From Chloroflexota bacterium (GTDB taxonomy: Bacteria > Chloroflexota > Anaerolineae > Anaerolineales > DRMV01), in NCBI GenBank assembly GCA_011322445.1, contig DRMV01000032.1:62001-126000 (forward strand): a stretch of 64,000 nucleotides of DNA. The letters are read 5' to 3'. This document shows positions 32,141-40,922 of this stretch, piece by piece; position 1 is the stretch's first letter, and every line of letters begins with the position of its first letter. The notes under the pieces are model-generated. The model had not been told where the DNA came from, ran no database searches, and worked only from the letters and a program-made list of their open reading frames with translations. The position numbers and the translations under genes were made by a program.

Positions 32141-34002
32141 CGCATCCCTCCGGCAAACAGCAGTCCCAGCACGAAGGGCAATGCGATGCCCAACGCCCAC
32201 GAAATGAGAGAGAAAATGCCGAGATAGGCCAGAATCAGCCATACACCGCTGGGGCGGCCCGGGGTCGGACGCTTGCCCAACGCGAGGTCGTGCAGCAATT
32301 TCGGAGCAGTGCGCCGTGCGTGGGGACCATGCAGCCACAGCCAGCGGTCGTCCTCTCGCGGCAGCATGATGCGTTCCCCTTCAAAGGCCGCGAGCCAGCG
32401 CTGCCAGGCAGGGGAAAGCGCCAGCCACGCATCTTCGCCCAACACCACGGCGCCAAAAGTCTCCTCGGTGGGCGGCGCATCGGCCACGGTGCGCGCTACC
32501 ACAGTAGGGCCTTCCCCCTCAACCTGCAACGCTTCCAGCCAGGGAGCATCGGGGGTAGCCGAGAGCGCCAGCACCCGAAAAGCCCGCACCCGCGCTTCGC
32601 TGCGGGCAGCATCGGCGCGGCGGTCTTCCCAAAGCAGGTGGGCATGGTAAACCAACACGGCAGCAGCCCAGAGGGTCATACCCAGGGCAAAGACAAAGCC
32701 GCGCCCGTGGAAAGGTGCGCCCAGCAGCGCCCGCAGCACCTCAAAGGTCGCGCCGGTGGCAAAGCCCATGGCGGCCATCAAAGCCACAAAGAGCACGAAG
32801 TAGAGGTAAGCGCGGCGCAAGAGGGTGCGGCGGGCGGTTTCATCAGCCTCGGCTTCGGCCTGCAAGGCACGCCAGGGCAGCGCCCACAGGGCCAGGCCAA
32901 AAACCGCCCAGGTGAAGCCGGCCGCCAGCCTGACGTGATCTTGCAAGGTCGCAAACCAGACGCCGGAAATGTAACTCAGCAAACTCACGACGCCGCCGCT
33001 GAGCACAAACAGCCCGGCCAGGGCAATCGTGCTGAGCATCAGGCGGTAGAGCGAGGCGCGGCGGGGGGCTTCCCAGGCGGAGGCAAAACGTGCCAGCCCG
33101 CGCTGCGCTGCCAGCCAGAGCGCCAGAGAAGGCACACCAGCCACCAAAGCCGTACGCGCCGGAGGGTACAGGCGATAGGCATCGCCGAGAAGCACGCTCA
33201 GCGCCCGCTGCACGGCCACCCCCACCGCAGCCACGGCGACAGCCAGACCGGCCAACGTCCACACGACCAGAAAACCGGCAATCACGGCCGACTGGCGGTC
33301 GCGCGGCCCGCTGAGGCTTTCCCGCCACCAGCGGACGCCCCACCCTACAACAATCAGCAGCCCTCCGGCTGCAAAAACGATCCCCTGCGCCACAAATTTG
33401 TTGAGCACCAGGGGGGCAAAGAGGTCGTCAGGGGGAGCAAAAACGCTGAGGAAATCATGCACTCCCAGCCAGAGCCACACCACGCCATAGGAAAGCCAGA
33501 GGTAGCGATACCAGCGGCGGGCGATGGCCGGGGCATCGGTCAGGCCGGCGCGCGTGTCTTCCCGCAAGACGAAGGCAAAGTATCCGCCCACCAGGCTATG
33601 AAGCACCAACACGGCCACGGCGCGCTGCCACGAAAGGCCGGGGAAGAGCGTCGTCCATTGCGGTAAGGGCAGCAGGCCCTCCAGCCCCCGGGCGAGCAAC
33701 GCCGCGGCTGCATGAAAGGCGGGCCCCCACGCGAGGGCTAACGCGAGGTAAAGCGCCCCGGCGCGAACCGCGGCGTGGCGTTCTTCCTCACGGGCTGCTG
33801 CATCGCGCTGCGCCCACCGCCAGTGGAACACGAACACCGGCAAACCAATGATGAACGCCGCCAATGCCCCTGCCAGGTCTTCCGGGCGGGCCCAGAGCGC
33901 CCCCCGCAGCGCTTTGGTGGTCAGGGAAACCAGGCTCCACAGCCAGGCTTCCAACGCGGCCAATGCCGCACCATAGGTATACAAACGCCGTAAACTCGCC
34001 AT
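32137..34002 (-). CDS. DUF5671-type polytopic membrane protein
   Basis: The 621-residue product starts MASLRRLYTYGAALAALEAW and has about fourteen hydrophobic segments in repeating groups. Each group starts with a RRLYxY- or RRAYLYF-like segment and a WxL..L stretch, as in proteins with repeated DUF5671 domains. Residues about 475-570 form a soluble insert (GPTVVARTVADAPPTEETF ... LPREDDRWLWLHGPHARR) before two final membrane helices. Function is unknown. GAGGAGGTG precedes the ATG. It is linked by 1- and 4-nt overlaps to the genes on either side. Confidence 0.75.
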   Translation of the reverse strand: MASLRRLYTYGAALAALEAWLWSLVSLTTKALRGALWARPEDLAGALAAFIIGLPVFVFHWRWAQRDAAAREEERHAAVRAGALYLALALAWGPAFHAAAALLARGLEGLLPLPQWTTLFPGLSWQRAVAVLVLHSLVGGYFAFVLREDTRAGLTDAPAIARRWYRYLWLSYGVVWLWLGVHDFLSVFAPPDDLFAPLVLNKFVAQGIVFAAGGLLIVVGWGVRWWRESLSGPRDRQSAVIAGFLVVWTLAGLAVAVAAVGVAVQRALSVLLGDAYRLYPPARTALVAGVPSLALWLAAQRGLARFASAWEAPRRASLYRLMLSTIALAGLFVLSGGVVSLLSYISGVWFATLQDHVRLAAGFTWAVFGLALWALPWRALQAEAEADETARRTLLRRAYLYFVLFVALMAAMGFATGATFEVLRALLGAPFHGRGFVFALGMTLWAAAVLVYHAHLLWEDRRADAARSEARVRAFRVLALSATPDAPWLEALQVEGEGPTVVARTVADAPPTEETFGAVVLGEDAWLALSPAWQRWLAAFEGERIMLPREDDRWLWLHGPHARRTAPKLLHDLALGKRPTPGRPSGVWLILAYLGIFSLISWALGIALPFVLGLLFAGGMR

Positions 34003-34499
34003 CAGTCACCTCCTCGGGACGGCGGGCATTGGCCCTCAGGCCAGGGCGGCGAAAAAGGCCACAATTCCGGGGGCAGGCGTACAATTTTCCAGCGACCGCC
34101 TTCCCGCTGAAGCATCACTTGCTCCGTCGGCCCCCGGCCCTCCGAAAAGGGCCCGTCGTTGTAATACATCGTCAACGCAACCCAGGCACGGTCGCCCTGC
34201 TGGCGTGTCGCCCCCAGGGTCACATCCATGCGGGCTAAAGGCTCTACCCGCGTGCTAAAGTCATCCAACGAGGGTTTGCACGACATCTCCCCCAGGAAAG
34301 CATAGGCCACATCCGGCTCGCCGCGCCGCAGCGCCAACAGAAAATTATACACCACTGCCGAGGGCGTATCGTCGGTACGGTAAGCCGCCTGCTGCCGGCG
34401 CGTCAGGGCCACGGCCAACGCCGCAGCGGCCAGCAACGCCACACCACCTACCAACCCCCAGAAAAACCACCGCTCTGTGCGACTCATCGATGCGCGCAT
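34002..34499 (-). CDS. Membrane-anchored protein of unknown function, coupled to the DUF5671 gene
   Basis: The ATG at 34499 has GGAGG upstream and gives 165 residues. There is a short cytoplasmic N-terminus, one hydrophobic helix (FFWGLVGGVALLAAAALAVAL), then a soluble domain with TPSAVVYNFLLALRRGEPDVAYAFL. This is reminiscent of NTF2-like extracytoplasmic domains (helix, then W-V-A-L-T strands). The TGA shares one base with the next ATG. A bidirectional terminator separates it from the pilus operon. Confidence 0.65.
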   Translation of the reverse strand: MRASMSRTERWFFWGLVGGVALLAAAALAVALTRRQQAAYRTDDTPSAVVYNFLLALRRGEPDVAYAFLGEMSCKPSLDDFSTRVEPLARMDVTLGATRQQGDRAWVALTMYYNDGPFSEGRGPTEQVMLQREGGRWKIVRLPPELWPFSPPWPEGQCPPSRGGD

Positions 34500-34561
34500 A
34501 TCCACCTCCGTTGGGAAAGCACCAAACGCTGGCTCTATTGTAACCCGTAAAAAACCCTAAC

Positions 34562-34596
34562 AAAAAAGCCCCGCCGAGGCGTGGCGGGGCTTTTTT
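34562..34596. terminator. Bidirectional intrinsic terminator
   Basis: AAAAAA, stem GCCCCGCC (34568-34575), loop GAGGCGT, stem GGCGGGGC (34583-34590), TTTTTT. It is symmetrical and strong. Its main role is to end the minus-strand pilus operon 25 bases after the last stop. Confidence 0.92.
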
Positions 34597-34620
34597 GCAA
34601 CGGCATTTCCAAGGAAGTGC

Positions 34621-37173
34621 TTAGCAGTCAAAACAGGTGGTCGGCACCGGTGTTGAAGGCTGCGTCGGCTGCGGGGTCGGCGTCGGCGTCGGCGGCACCG
34701 GCGTGGGCGTGGGCGAGGCCTTCGGCGTTGGCGTGGGCGTGGGGGTAGGCACGTTGAGCGAACTGCTCACCGAGCACCCGCCCGCGAAGTTCAACGTCAC
34801 CCGGTAAGAGCCCGACAAAGGCGAAGGCACATTCCCAAACGCCGCGCTCCAGTAATAGTTCGCGCCGGCAGGGAAGGCCCGGTCTGTGCTGGCACTGGTC
34901 GGCGACGAGTAATCATTGCCGCGGTAGTAAGTGCTCCAGTTCCACTGGAAGTAATCAACATACGAGCCGGAAACGAAGGTGTTCCACGTCAACGACGAAC
35001 TCAGCAAAGGCACACTGATGGGATTGTCGTTCCTGACCCGCATCCGAATTTGCGTTCCGCTGACATACAAGGAAGTCGAAACCGAAATCAGCGAGCAATT
35101 CGGCGTCGGTGTCGGCGTAGGCGTCGGGGTAATCGTCGGCGTGTTCGTCGGCGTAGGTGTCTTGGTTGGTGTAGGCGTCCTGGTAGGCGTCGGTGTATTC
35201 GAAGGCGTCGGCGTGATCGTCGGCGTCGGGGTAATGGTCGGCGAGGGAGTGATGGTCGGCGTGGGCGAAGGCGTCGGCGAAGGCTGGAAGATACTCGTTT
35301 CCACATCACAGCGATTATCAAAGGTCAAATGCACGCCCAACTCACCGTAAGGCGCAACGCTGCGCCAGCGGTCATCAAACCAACCTGCTCCCCACCACCA
35401 CCAACCGCCATTGCCAATGGTGATGCCATTGTTGGTCTCAGTGGGCGAACTGTTATCCTGCCCGCTGAAGTAATTGTTGTTCAACGTGATCCAGCCAAGG
35501 AACACATCGGGGCGAGCGGCGTCCAGCGTCGGCCACCACACTTTGGTGTAAGTCAGGTGGATGGGCACCGGATTGTCATTCGTGACCCACGCTGTGAGCG
35601 TCGTGCCGTTCACCCGCAGATCTCTGATCGATATCAAGTTGCAATCCGGCGTTGGCGTCGGGGTGGGGGTAAGCGTTGCCGTCGGAGTGGGGGTGGCTGG
35701 GAAGTTCACCTGGAAATCTTGCTCAACCCAATCCGACCACAGGCCGCGCTGCGACGAATATGCTCGCGCCAACACCCGTGCCGTGCCGTTCGCATTATGC
35801 AGATGATCCCACCACGAGCTCCACATTTTGCCACACGTCGTATCGCCTTTGAAGAAGCAATAACGCTTGACGTACTCGGTATGGCTTTTCGCAAAACCAT
35901 CTGGCAGTTCCAGTTTGAACTGCACCTTACTAATACCATCACCGTTGTCCGTGCCCACGAGAGGATCCCAGGCCACGGCCTCAAAGCGAGATTGGGCGCG
36001 GTCGTCGTCGGAATCCACCACCCAACCTGCTGGCGGCACCACGATTTCCACGTGAATGGGCGTAAAAACGTAACTACCGGTAAAGGAACAAGTCTGCCCT
36101 GTTTCCAAATGGAATTGCAAAGTGACGTTGTAATCCCCTTGTCTGAAGAGCGAGTTCTTGTCATATTTGTTGAAGTCCGCGATCCACGTTTCCTGTTCCC
36201 CTGGCCCGGTCTTAATCGGCGGGGAAGCCGTCGCAGCCGACGGCGGCGTCTTGTCATCTTTAGTCACATACTTCTCGCCCGCGTATTTGGCGTAATTGAA
36301 GTATTCCTTCGAATAGACCTTCGTCCACTCAATGGAAGCACCGTCAAAGTAAATGGGCACCGTATTGCCATTGAAGATGGTCATGCCCAATTTGCCATTA
36401 CCAATCGTGCTGTCGCCCACCCGCAAGATGCCCACAGAGACCAAATCACAACTCGGCTCCGGTGTAGGCGTCGCGGTAGGGGTTGCCGTGGGAGAAGGTG
36501 TATTCGTTGCCGTGGGAGGAATAGGCGTCGGCGATGCGGTAGGCGTAGGCACGCGAATTTGCGGCGGCAGCCCCACCACCTTCGCCACGCGGAATTGCTC
36601 CAAAATGCCCGTGCGCTCCGCGTGAAGCCGCACAAAAGGCGCGATGTTGCTCATAATCGGTAAGATCACCGGATGGTTGAAGGTGACCGAAATCAACACA
36701 CGCGTCGTCCCCAACGAGGGGTCGCCCGCGTCATCATGCGGCGAACAATAGTCATCAGGGTAGGGATGATACACAAAACCGGGGCGCGAGCTGCACACCG
36801 TGATATGGAAATAGCCCGGCTGGTCCTTCGTCGCCGTGTCGTTGCGCATAATGCCGGCGGCAACCCCTTTCACCACAGCCTTGATGCTTTGCACGCGCGC
36901 GGCATCAATTTCAGCATCTTTGCTCGCGCCATCGCACGGCGTGCCATCGCCATCCAAATCAGTGCAATAAGTGGGGTCGTACTCCCCCGTTTGCGCATAA
37001 CGGACACCGTAGCGGGCAGCATTCTCGACCACCACATAAGCCTGAAAGAGACGCGCGACCTCGATCATGGCAAACAGCATCGTCAGCACCACTGGTAACA
37101 GCAGTGCAAACTCCAATGCCCCCTGTGCCTGTCGGCCACGACGGCCCCGCAAAAAACCCACAATCTTATCCAT
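34621..37173 (-). CDS. Giant TadE-like minor pilin with three repeated Cys-bracketed modules and Pro-Thr stalks
   Basis: The 850-residue product begins with a TadE prepilin segment: basic RGRRGRQAQGALEFALLLPV, then a hydrophobic helix. TadE proteins are usually about 150-250 residues. From residue 208 there is a series of Pro-Thr linkers and domains: module A C242-C362, an Ig-like region about 372-495, linker, module B C511-C622, a 60-residue linker (631-692), module C C693-C800, a PT tail and terminal CFDC. Modules share C-x-L-[IV]-S[IV] starts, a VxNDNPxxIxL strand, a later W, and a closing Cys, suggesting internal duplication and a disulfide per module. It probably sits at a pilus tip or cell surface. 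It is last in the TadE-VWA-TadE operon. Confidence 0.85.
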   Translation of the reverse strand: MDKIVGFLRGRRGRQAQGALEFALLLPVVLTMLFAMIEVARLFQAYVVVENAARYGVRYAQTGEYDPTYCTDLDGDGTPCDGASKDAEIDAARVQSIKAVVKGVAAGIMRNDTATKDQPGYFHITVCSSRPGFVYHPYPDDYCSPHDDAGDPSLGTTRVLISVTFNHPVILPIMSNIAPFVRLHAERTGILEQFRVAKVVGLPPQIRVPTPTASPTPIPPTATNTPSPTATPTATPTPEPSCDLVSVGILRVGDSTIGNGKLGMTIFNGNTVPIYFDGASIEWTKVYSKEYFNYAKYAGEKYVTKDDKTPPSAATASPPIKTGPGEQETWIADFNKYDKNSLFRQGDYNVTLQFHLETGQTCSFTGSYVFTPIHVEIVVPPAGWVVDSDDDRAQSRFEAVAWDPLVGTDNGDGISKVQFKLELPDGFAKSHTEYVKRYCFFKGDTTCGKMWSSWWDHLHNANGTARVLARAYSSQRGLWSDWVEQDFQVNFPATPTPTATLTPTPTPTPDCNLISIRDLRVNGTTLTAWVTNDNPVPIHLTYTKVWWPTLDAARPDVFLGWITLNNNYFSGQDNSSPTETNNGITIGNGGWWWWGAGWFDDRWRSVAPYGELGVHLTFDNRCDVETSIFQPSPTPSPTPTITPSPTITPTPTITPTPSNTPTPTRTPTPTKTPTPTNTPTITPTPTPTPTPNCSLISVSTSLYVSGTQIRMRVRNDNPISVPLLSSSLTWNTFVSGSYVDYFQWNWSTYYRGNDYSSPTSASTDRAFPAGANYYWSAAFGNVPSPLSGSYRVTLNFAGGCSVSSSLNVPTPTPTPTPKASPTPTPVPPTPTPTPQPTQPSTPVPTTCFDC
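35098..35283. repeat. In-frame hexanucleotide-type repeat encoding a Pro-Thr linker
   Basis: The plus strand shows repeated ggcgtcggcgt-type units, which on the minus strand encode a TPTPT-rich linker of about 62 residues between modules B and C. Similar shorter stretches occur near 34630-34755, 35645-35695 and 36460-36550. Such repeats can change length by slippage. Confidence 0.8.
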
Positions 37174-37191
37174 GCCAGCCTCCTCCTGCCC

Positions 37192-38709
37192 TTAGTGGGT
37201 CAGGCGGGTAAACAAGCGAGAAGCAATATCCTCGAAGACCCGGTCCAGTTTCGAGCCAGTAGGCGAGTAATAGTAGTTGCCGCACCACGCCGTGTAATCC
37301 GTAATGCCTGCGCAAGGATCGGTGCTGGGGTCACCATCGTCGCCCACCGCCGCAATATATCGCAACAGCGCGCCGCCCGCAGGCACCGTATCCGGCGACT
37401 GCACCTTGACCACCAACGGCCCCAGGCCAATGGAAAAGATCGCCGCCCCCTGCCCAGCGGTGGAACACCCCGCCGCGGGGTTTGCACTGCACGCCAGCCA
37501 ATCGGCCATGTCGCGCGCATAATCGTCAGCGTCGTAGTTAGGATCAGGATAGACATGCCGGCTCGCGACACTGTTATCCCGGCAAAACGGGGGAGCGCCA
37601 AACGTCGAAGGCGGGCAAAAGCCAATGGGCAGGGAAGCCAACGCGTGCGCGTGGTCTCGCAAATCATCCCCCGGCGCCGGCAGCGTGGAATTTGCCGCCC
37701 CGTCAGTCAGCACGACCACAATCCAGAGCGCATTTTCACGGCCGCTGGTGCTCAGCAATTGCGCCGCCCAGTACAGCCCGCCACCGATGGCTGTGGTGGT
37801 GCAAGTCGAAGGATCATGGTACGAGGGATTACGGAAAAGCGGGCAATCCAGCCCTTGATAATTCCCATCGCCGTCATAGCGCCGACAGGGCCCCAGCTCA
37901 TCCCCCTTCCCGGCCAGGTCATCCGCGCTGCATGTCCAGCCAGGGTCAAACACCTGCAAACTATCCAGAATGCCCACCGCATCGGTGTAATTGTACGTCC
38001 ACGCCTGAGCCAGGGAAGTCGTGCCGCTCACTCCCGCCGGGAAATGCGGGCCCGTATCTCCTGTGCGCCAGCCATCTGCAAACGTCACAATCGCCAGGCG
38101 GTCTTGTTCCTTGGCCGGGGGCAGGTTTAAAATCCGCGAGGTGAAATTCTTCGCCGCGGCGCGCACCTCTTCAAAAGGATGACAACGATGCCCCGGATTA
38201 CACTGCGAGGGGTCGCGCATAGGATTGCCCGCTGCGGCGTCATACGTCATCGACTCCGAAGTGTCGATCACCAGCACCACGTCCATCGACGCGGCTTCAC
38301 CGACTGACACAGCCTTCAAACGTAAGGTGTTAATCCCAATAATTTGCAGGAATGCCGTCGGCATCTCTGCTTCCACATCAACTTCAACTTTCTTGCTGCG
38401 AGGAGGATTACACAAATAAGGGTCGCCCGGCTTGGTATCGCAAGTATTGACAGTAAACGCCGTCGGCGTAAAACCATTGGCTACCACCATTGAACGGGCA
38501 GCATCCGTCATCTCCGCAATGGTGCGGTTCTCGCGAAACTGTGCCGCGGCCGCCAGCGACGCCGCGTCCGCGGCCTGGCGCAAACGCCCCATCGCCAGCA
38601 AATACCGCCCCAGATCGACCGCCAAGCCGGTAAAGGCCAAAACCCCAACCAGGGCTACGGCCAGAATGACCATCATCTGTCCAACACGGGCTTGCTGCTT
38701 TTTGAACAT
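37192..38709 (-). CDS. TadG-like pilus protein with von Willebrand factor A domain
   Basis: The 505-residue product has an N-terminal Tad pilus helix (GQMMVILAVALVGVLAFTGL then AVDLGRYLLAMGRLRQAAD), the DUF2134/TadG type. A VWA domain follows with MIDAS residues D149-T-S-E-S153, a Thr later, and VVVLTDGAANS. The domain contains long Cys-rich insertions (for example RRYDGDGNYQGLDCPLF). TadG-type proteins with VWA domains are thought to sit at the pilus base or tip and bind partners or surfaces. It is 13 bases after the TadE stop and 18 before the giant TadE start. Confidence 0.85.
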   Translation of the reverse strand: MFKKQQARVGQMMVILAVALVGVLAFTGLAVDLGRYLLAMGRLRQAADAASLAAAAQFRENRTIAEMTDAARSMVVANGFTPTAFTVNTCDTKPGDPYLCNPPRSKKVEVDVEAEMPTAFLQIIGINTLRLKAVSVGEAASMDVVLVIDTSESMTYDAAAGNPMRDPSQCNPGHRCHPFEEVRAAAKNFTSRILNLPPAKEQDRLAIVTFADGWRTGDTGPHFPAGVSGTTSLAQAWTYNYTDAVGILDSLQVFDPGWTCSADDLAGKGDELGPCRRYDGDGNYQGLDCPLFRNPSYHDPSTCTTTAIGGGLYWAAQLLSTSGRENALWIVVVLTDGAANSTLPAPGDDLRDHAHALASLPIGFCPPSTFGAPPFCRDNSVASRHVYPDPNYDADDYARDMADWLACSANPAAGCSTAGQGAAIFSIGLGPLVVKVQSPDTVPAGGALLRYIAAVGDDGDPSTDPCAGITDYTAWCGNYYYSPTGSKLDRVFEDIASRLFTRLTH

Positions 38710-38722
38710 AAGCCGAGCATCC

Positions 38723-39355
38723 TCAAGGCGCAGGGGTAGGGGTGGGTTCCGCCGATGTCAACGGCATGATTGCATAAGTGTAAATCAAGATGGGATCTGG
38801 GAGGAACGGCGTCACCCAGGGAAGTTTCAAGCGCTGGTGGTAATGATAGAACACTTCCACAATCACCAGCCCCGTATTGGGCGCGTTCAGATCCAACCTG
38901 CTGTTAATATCCGCATCGCTCAAACGCGAGGTGAAATGCCCATAAAGCGACCAGCCATTCGCATCGGGAAAGCGCGCCGTCACACCCACTCCCTGTTCCA
39001 CCGATACCGCCGACACCACAATATCATCTGCCGCAGTATCAAGCACGATGCGCGGCCTTTCCTGCGCTAATTCCTGCAACAGTGCACAGGCCGTTTGACG
39101 GTAGAAATCGTGTGTCGTCTGGCAATTGGTGTCGTTATCGCGCACATAATAGTAACTGTCGCTCGAAAAGCGGGCAGCATTCCGCGTCGCGTCGATCAAC
39201 GAGAGATAGTCCACCATCCAGAACCCCACTTCAATGAGCGCCGAAAAAATGATCAGCAAAATAGGGAAAAACAAAGCCGTTTCGACCAGGCTTTGTGCCC
39301 GTCGCTTGCGTCGCCGCTCTTGCGTGGGGAGGGCTTTCTGAGGAATTAAAGCCAT
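38723..39355 (-). CDS. TadE-like minor pilin
   Basis: The ATG at 39355 with GGAG upstream gives 210 residues. Basic ERRRKRRAQSLVETALFFPI precedes a hydrophobic helix, with the Glu five residues into the processed helix as in prepilins. The rest is a periplasmic or extracellular domain, with a short Pro-Thr end (EPTPTPAP). It is the first gene of the three-gene pilus operon and has its own -10 box upstream. Confidence 0.85.
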   Translation of the reverse strand: MALIPQKALPTQERRRKRRAQSLVETALFFPILLIIFSALIEVGFWMVDYLSLIDATRNAARFSSDSYYYVRDNDTNCQTTHDFYRQTACALLQELAQERPRIVLDTAADDIVVSAVSVEQGVGVTARFPDANGWSLYGHFTSRLSDADINSRLDLNAPNTGLVIVEVFYHYHQRLKLPWVTPFLPDPILIYTYAIMPLTSAEPTPTPAP

Positions 39356-39402
39356 GCAACACTCCAAAGCAAACCTAAACGCACATTCTGCCGCTACGTT
39401 AC

Positions 39403-39408
39403 ATTATA
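39403..39408 (-). promoter_or_regulatory. -10 box (TATAAT) of the pilus operon
   Basis: A perfect TATAAT on the minus strand lies 48 bases before the TadE ATG, with an AT-rich stretch upstream. No good -35 was found. The rest of the gap to 39608 (about 200 bases) has no gene that can be supported. Confidence 0.55.
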
Positions 39409-39608
39409 CCCAACTTTTCCTAAACTGATTTTTTTCTTTTGTCCCCCAAAAGTACCAGCAGAGGGAATTCCCCCACGGCTCACTTTGTGCAAGGTATGCT
39501 GCGACGAAAAGCAAGGCCAAAGCGCGCCAGGCAAGCCCCTGTCTTCCGACAGTAACCGCCCTCTGCCCGGCACGCTGGCCCCAAACCCAAACCAAGCCCG
39601 CAGCAAAC

Positions 39609-40814
39609 TCACGCGGGCGTGCGCGGGCGCAGGTCAAAAGCCTTCCCCTGCCACACGCCGCCCAGGGGCGCTGCTTGCAAAGCCATCACCCGTCCGTTGG
39701 CAAAATAAGGGAAGTCAAAGGTCAGCGGGTCACCAGCCTGCTTGCCAGGCACAGGCATCAAGCGCGCCGTCAACGGCTTGCGCAGGCGACGGGAAAGCGC
39801 AGCGACATCCCATAACACAGCCGCGAGTTGCGCCGGCGTGGTATCGCCGGGCAAAGGCACAGTATCGAGCCCTGTGCCACACACCGCGCTGTAAGCCAAC
39901 AAATCCTTCACCGTCAACAGCCCCTCAGCCGTCCGCGCGGCCAGCACAGGGTCTTCCAGCACCGGCAGCATCAGGCCGTTGAACCCCGTGCGCGGGAAAG
40001 CCGCCCGGTCGAGGGCATCGGCCAGGAAAGCCGCCGCGGCCAGGGATCCCTGGGCGCCCAAAGCCGGCACGCCCAGGCGTTCCAACGCTGCCCCAATCGA
40101 AACGGCTTCCTCGGGAAACGGTGCGAGGGAGAAATCCAGCCCAAGAAAACGCGCACCATGTGCTGCCGCGCTGCGCGCGCTCAGATCGGCCAAGCGCCGG
40201 CCGTGGGCTTCCAGATGCTCTACCAACGCCGCACGCGCCGCGGGGGCGTCGGGGGCCTCGGCAAAAGCCGTCACCGCCAAATCGGCGGCTTCCAGCGCCA
40301 GCGCCACCAACACCTGCCCACGCGGCAACAGCGGGGGGGCATAAGCCGCAGGGAAAAATGGCGCCCCCGCAGGCACCGAGGCCAACGCGGCAAAGCGCAA
40401 ATTGGCAAAGCCGTTAGGCTCCAGCGGCGCCAACTCGGCTATCGCCGCCGCGCAGGCCTGAACCGCCGCGGGTGTGATGCCATCTTCATCCGCCATCACG
40501 CCGCTGCAAAAAACTGCCGGAGCCTCAGCCAGCATCGCCGGCACCCAGCGATAGGTTTCGGGGCGGGAAGGCAACGCCGGTCCTAAAGACACATAATCCA
40601 GCCCGTACGCCTGGGCTGCCTCCCCCACTTGCCGGGCCAGCCCCACTGCCTCCACCTCATCGGCGGCCAGCAACGGGAACGGCGGCAACGCCCAACGGAC
40701 CGTCTGCACGGTCTCATCCGCGGCTTCCAACGCCAGCCGCACCGTCGCGGCCACTTTCGCCGCGGTTGCCACATCTTCCAAATGCGAGAATACCGTCACC
40801 GCTCGAATTTGCAT
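39609..40814 (-). CDS. DUF711 family protein
   Basis: The ATG at 40814 has GGAG upstream and gives 401 residues starting MQIRAVTVFSHLE. The family pattern of repeated alpha/beta segments is visible (FANLRFAALASVPAGAPFFPA, GARFLGLDFSLAPFPEEAVSI, FNGLMLPVLEDPVLAARTAE, KDLLAYSAVCGTGLDTVPLP). The fold is related to pyruvate-formate-lyase-like proteins, but no glycyl-radical motif is seen and the biochemical role is unknown. It has no co-oriented partner with overlapping ends. Confidence 0.75.
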   Translation of the reverse strand: MQIRAVTVFSHLEDVATAAKVAATVRLALEAADETVQTVRWALPPFPLLAADEVEAVGLARQVGEAAQAYGLDYVSLGPALPSRPETYRWVPAMLAEAPAVFCSGVMADEDGITPAAVQACAAAIAELAPLEPNGFANLRFAALASVPAGAPFFPAAYAPPLLPRGQVLVALALEAADLAVTAFAEAPDAPAARAALVEHLEAHGRRLADLSARSAAAHGARFLGLDFSLAPFPEEAVSIGAALERLGVPALGAQGSLAAAAFLADALDRAAFPRTGFNGLMLPVLEDPVLAARTAEGLLTVKDLLAYSAVCGTGLDTVPLPGDTTPAQLAAVLWDVAALSRRLRKPLTARLMPVPGKQAGDPLTFDFPYFANGRVMALQAAPLGGVWQGKAFDLRPRTPA

Positions 40815-40833
40815 CAGCCTGCTCCTGCTCCTC

Positions 40834-40880
40834 AACTCAAGTTACGGATCATGGCCCTCGCAGCGTTTCGCGCTTCGACC
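40834..40880. repeat. Decayed half-copy of the 27.9-kb inverted-repeat element
   Basis: AACTCAAGTTACGGATCA followed by GCGTTTCGCGCTTCGACC repeats the order of the outer and inner arms of the element at 27887. The inner 17 bases differ at one position (GCGTTTCG[C/T]GCTTCGAC). A GGTCGCTC motif follows at about 40917. The right arm is not recognisable. Confidence 0.45.
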
Positions 40881-40922
40881 ACGATAACCTCGCCATCTCC
40901 ACGCCCGGCGCTGAGAGGTCGC

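Noticed and set aside
32290..33666. Long plus-strand open frame (458 codons) antisense to the DUF5671 gene
   Set aside because: The composition is typical of antisense GC-rich frames, while the minus-strand frame has ordered membrane helices, a strong ribosome site and coupled neighbours.
35098..35283. Possible CRISPR array
   Set aside because: The repeat is short and continuous without spacers, and it is in frame with a PT linker of the pilin. No cas gene is present.
35050..36663. Long plus-strand open frame (537 codons) antisense to the large TadE gene
   Set aside because: It is Arg-rich low-complexity sequence created by the GC-rich PT-linker codons on the other strand. No start signal or domain is recognisable.
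39411..39608. Structured RNA or small gene in the gap between the pilus operon and DUF711
   Set aside because: No conserved riboswitch pattern, strong hairpin or plausible coding frame was found. It is probably promoter and spacer.
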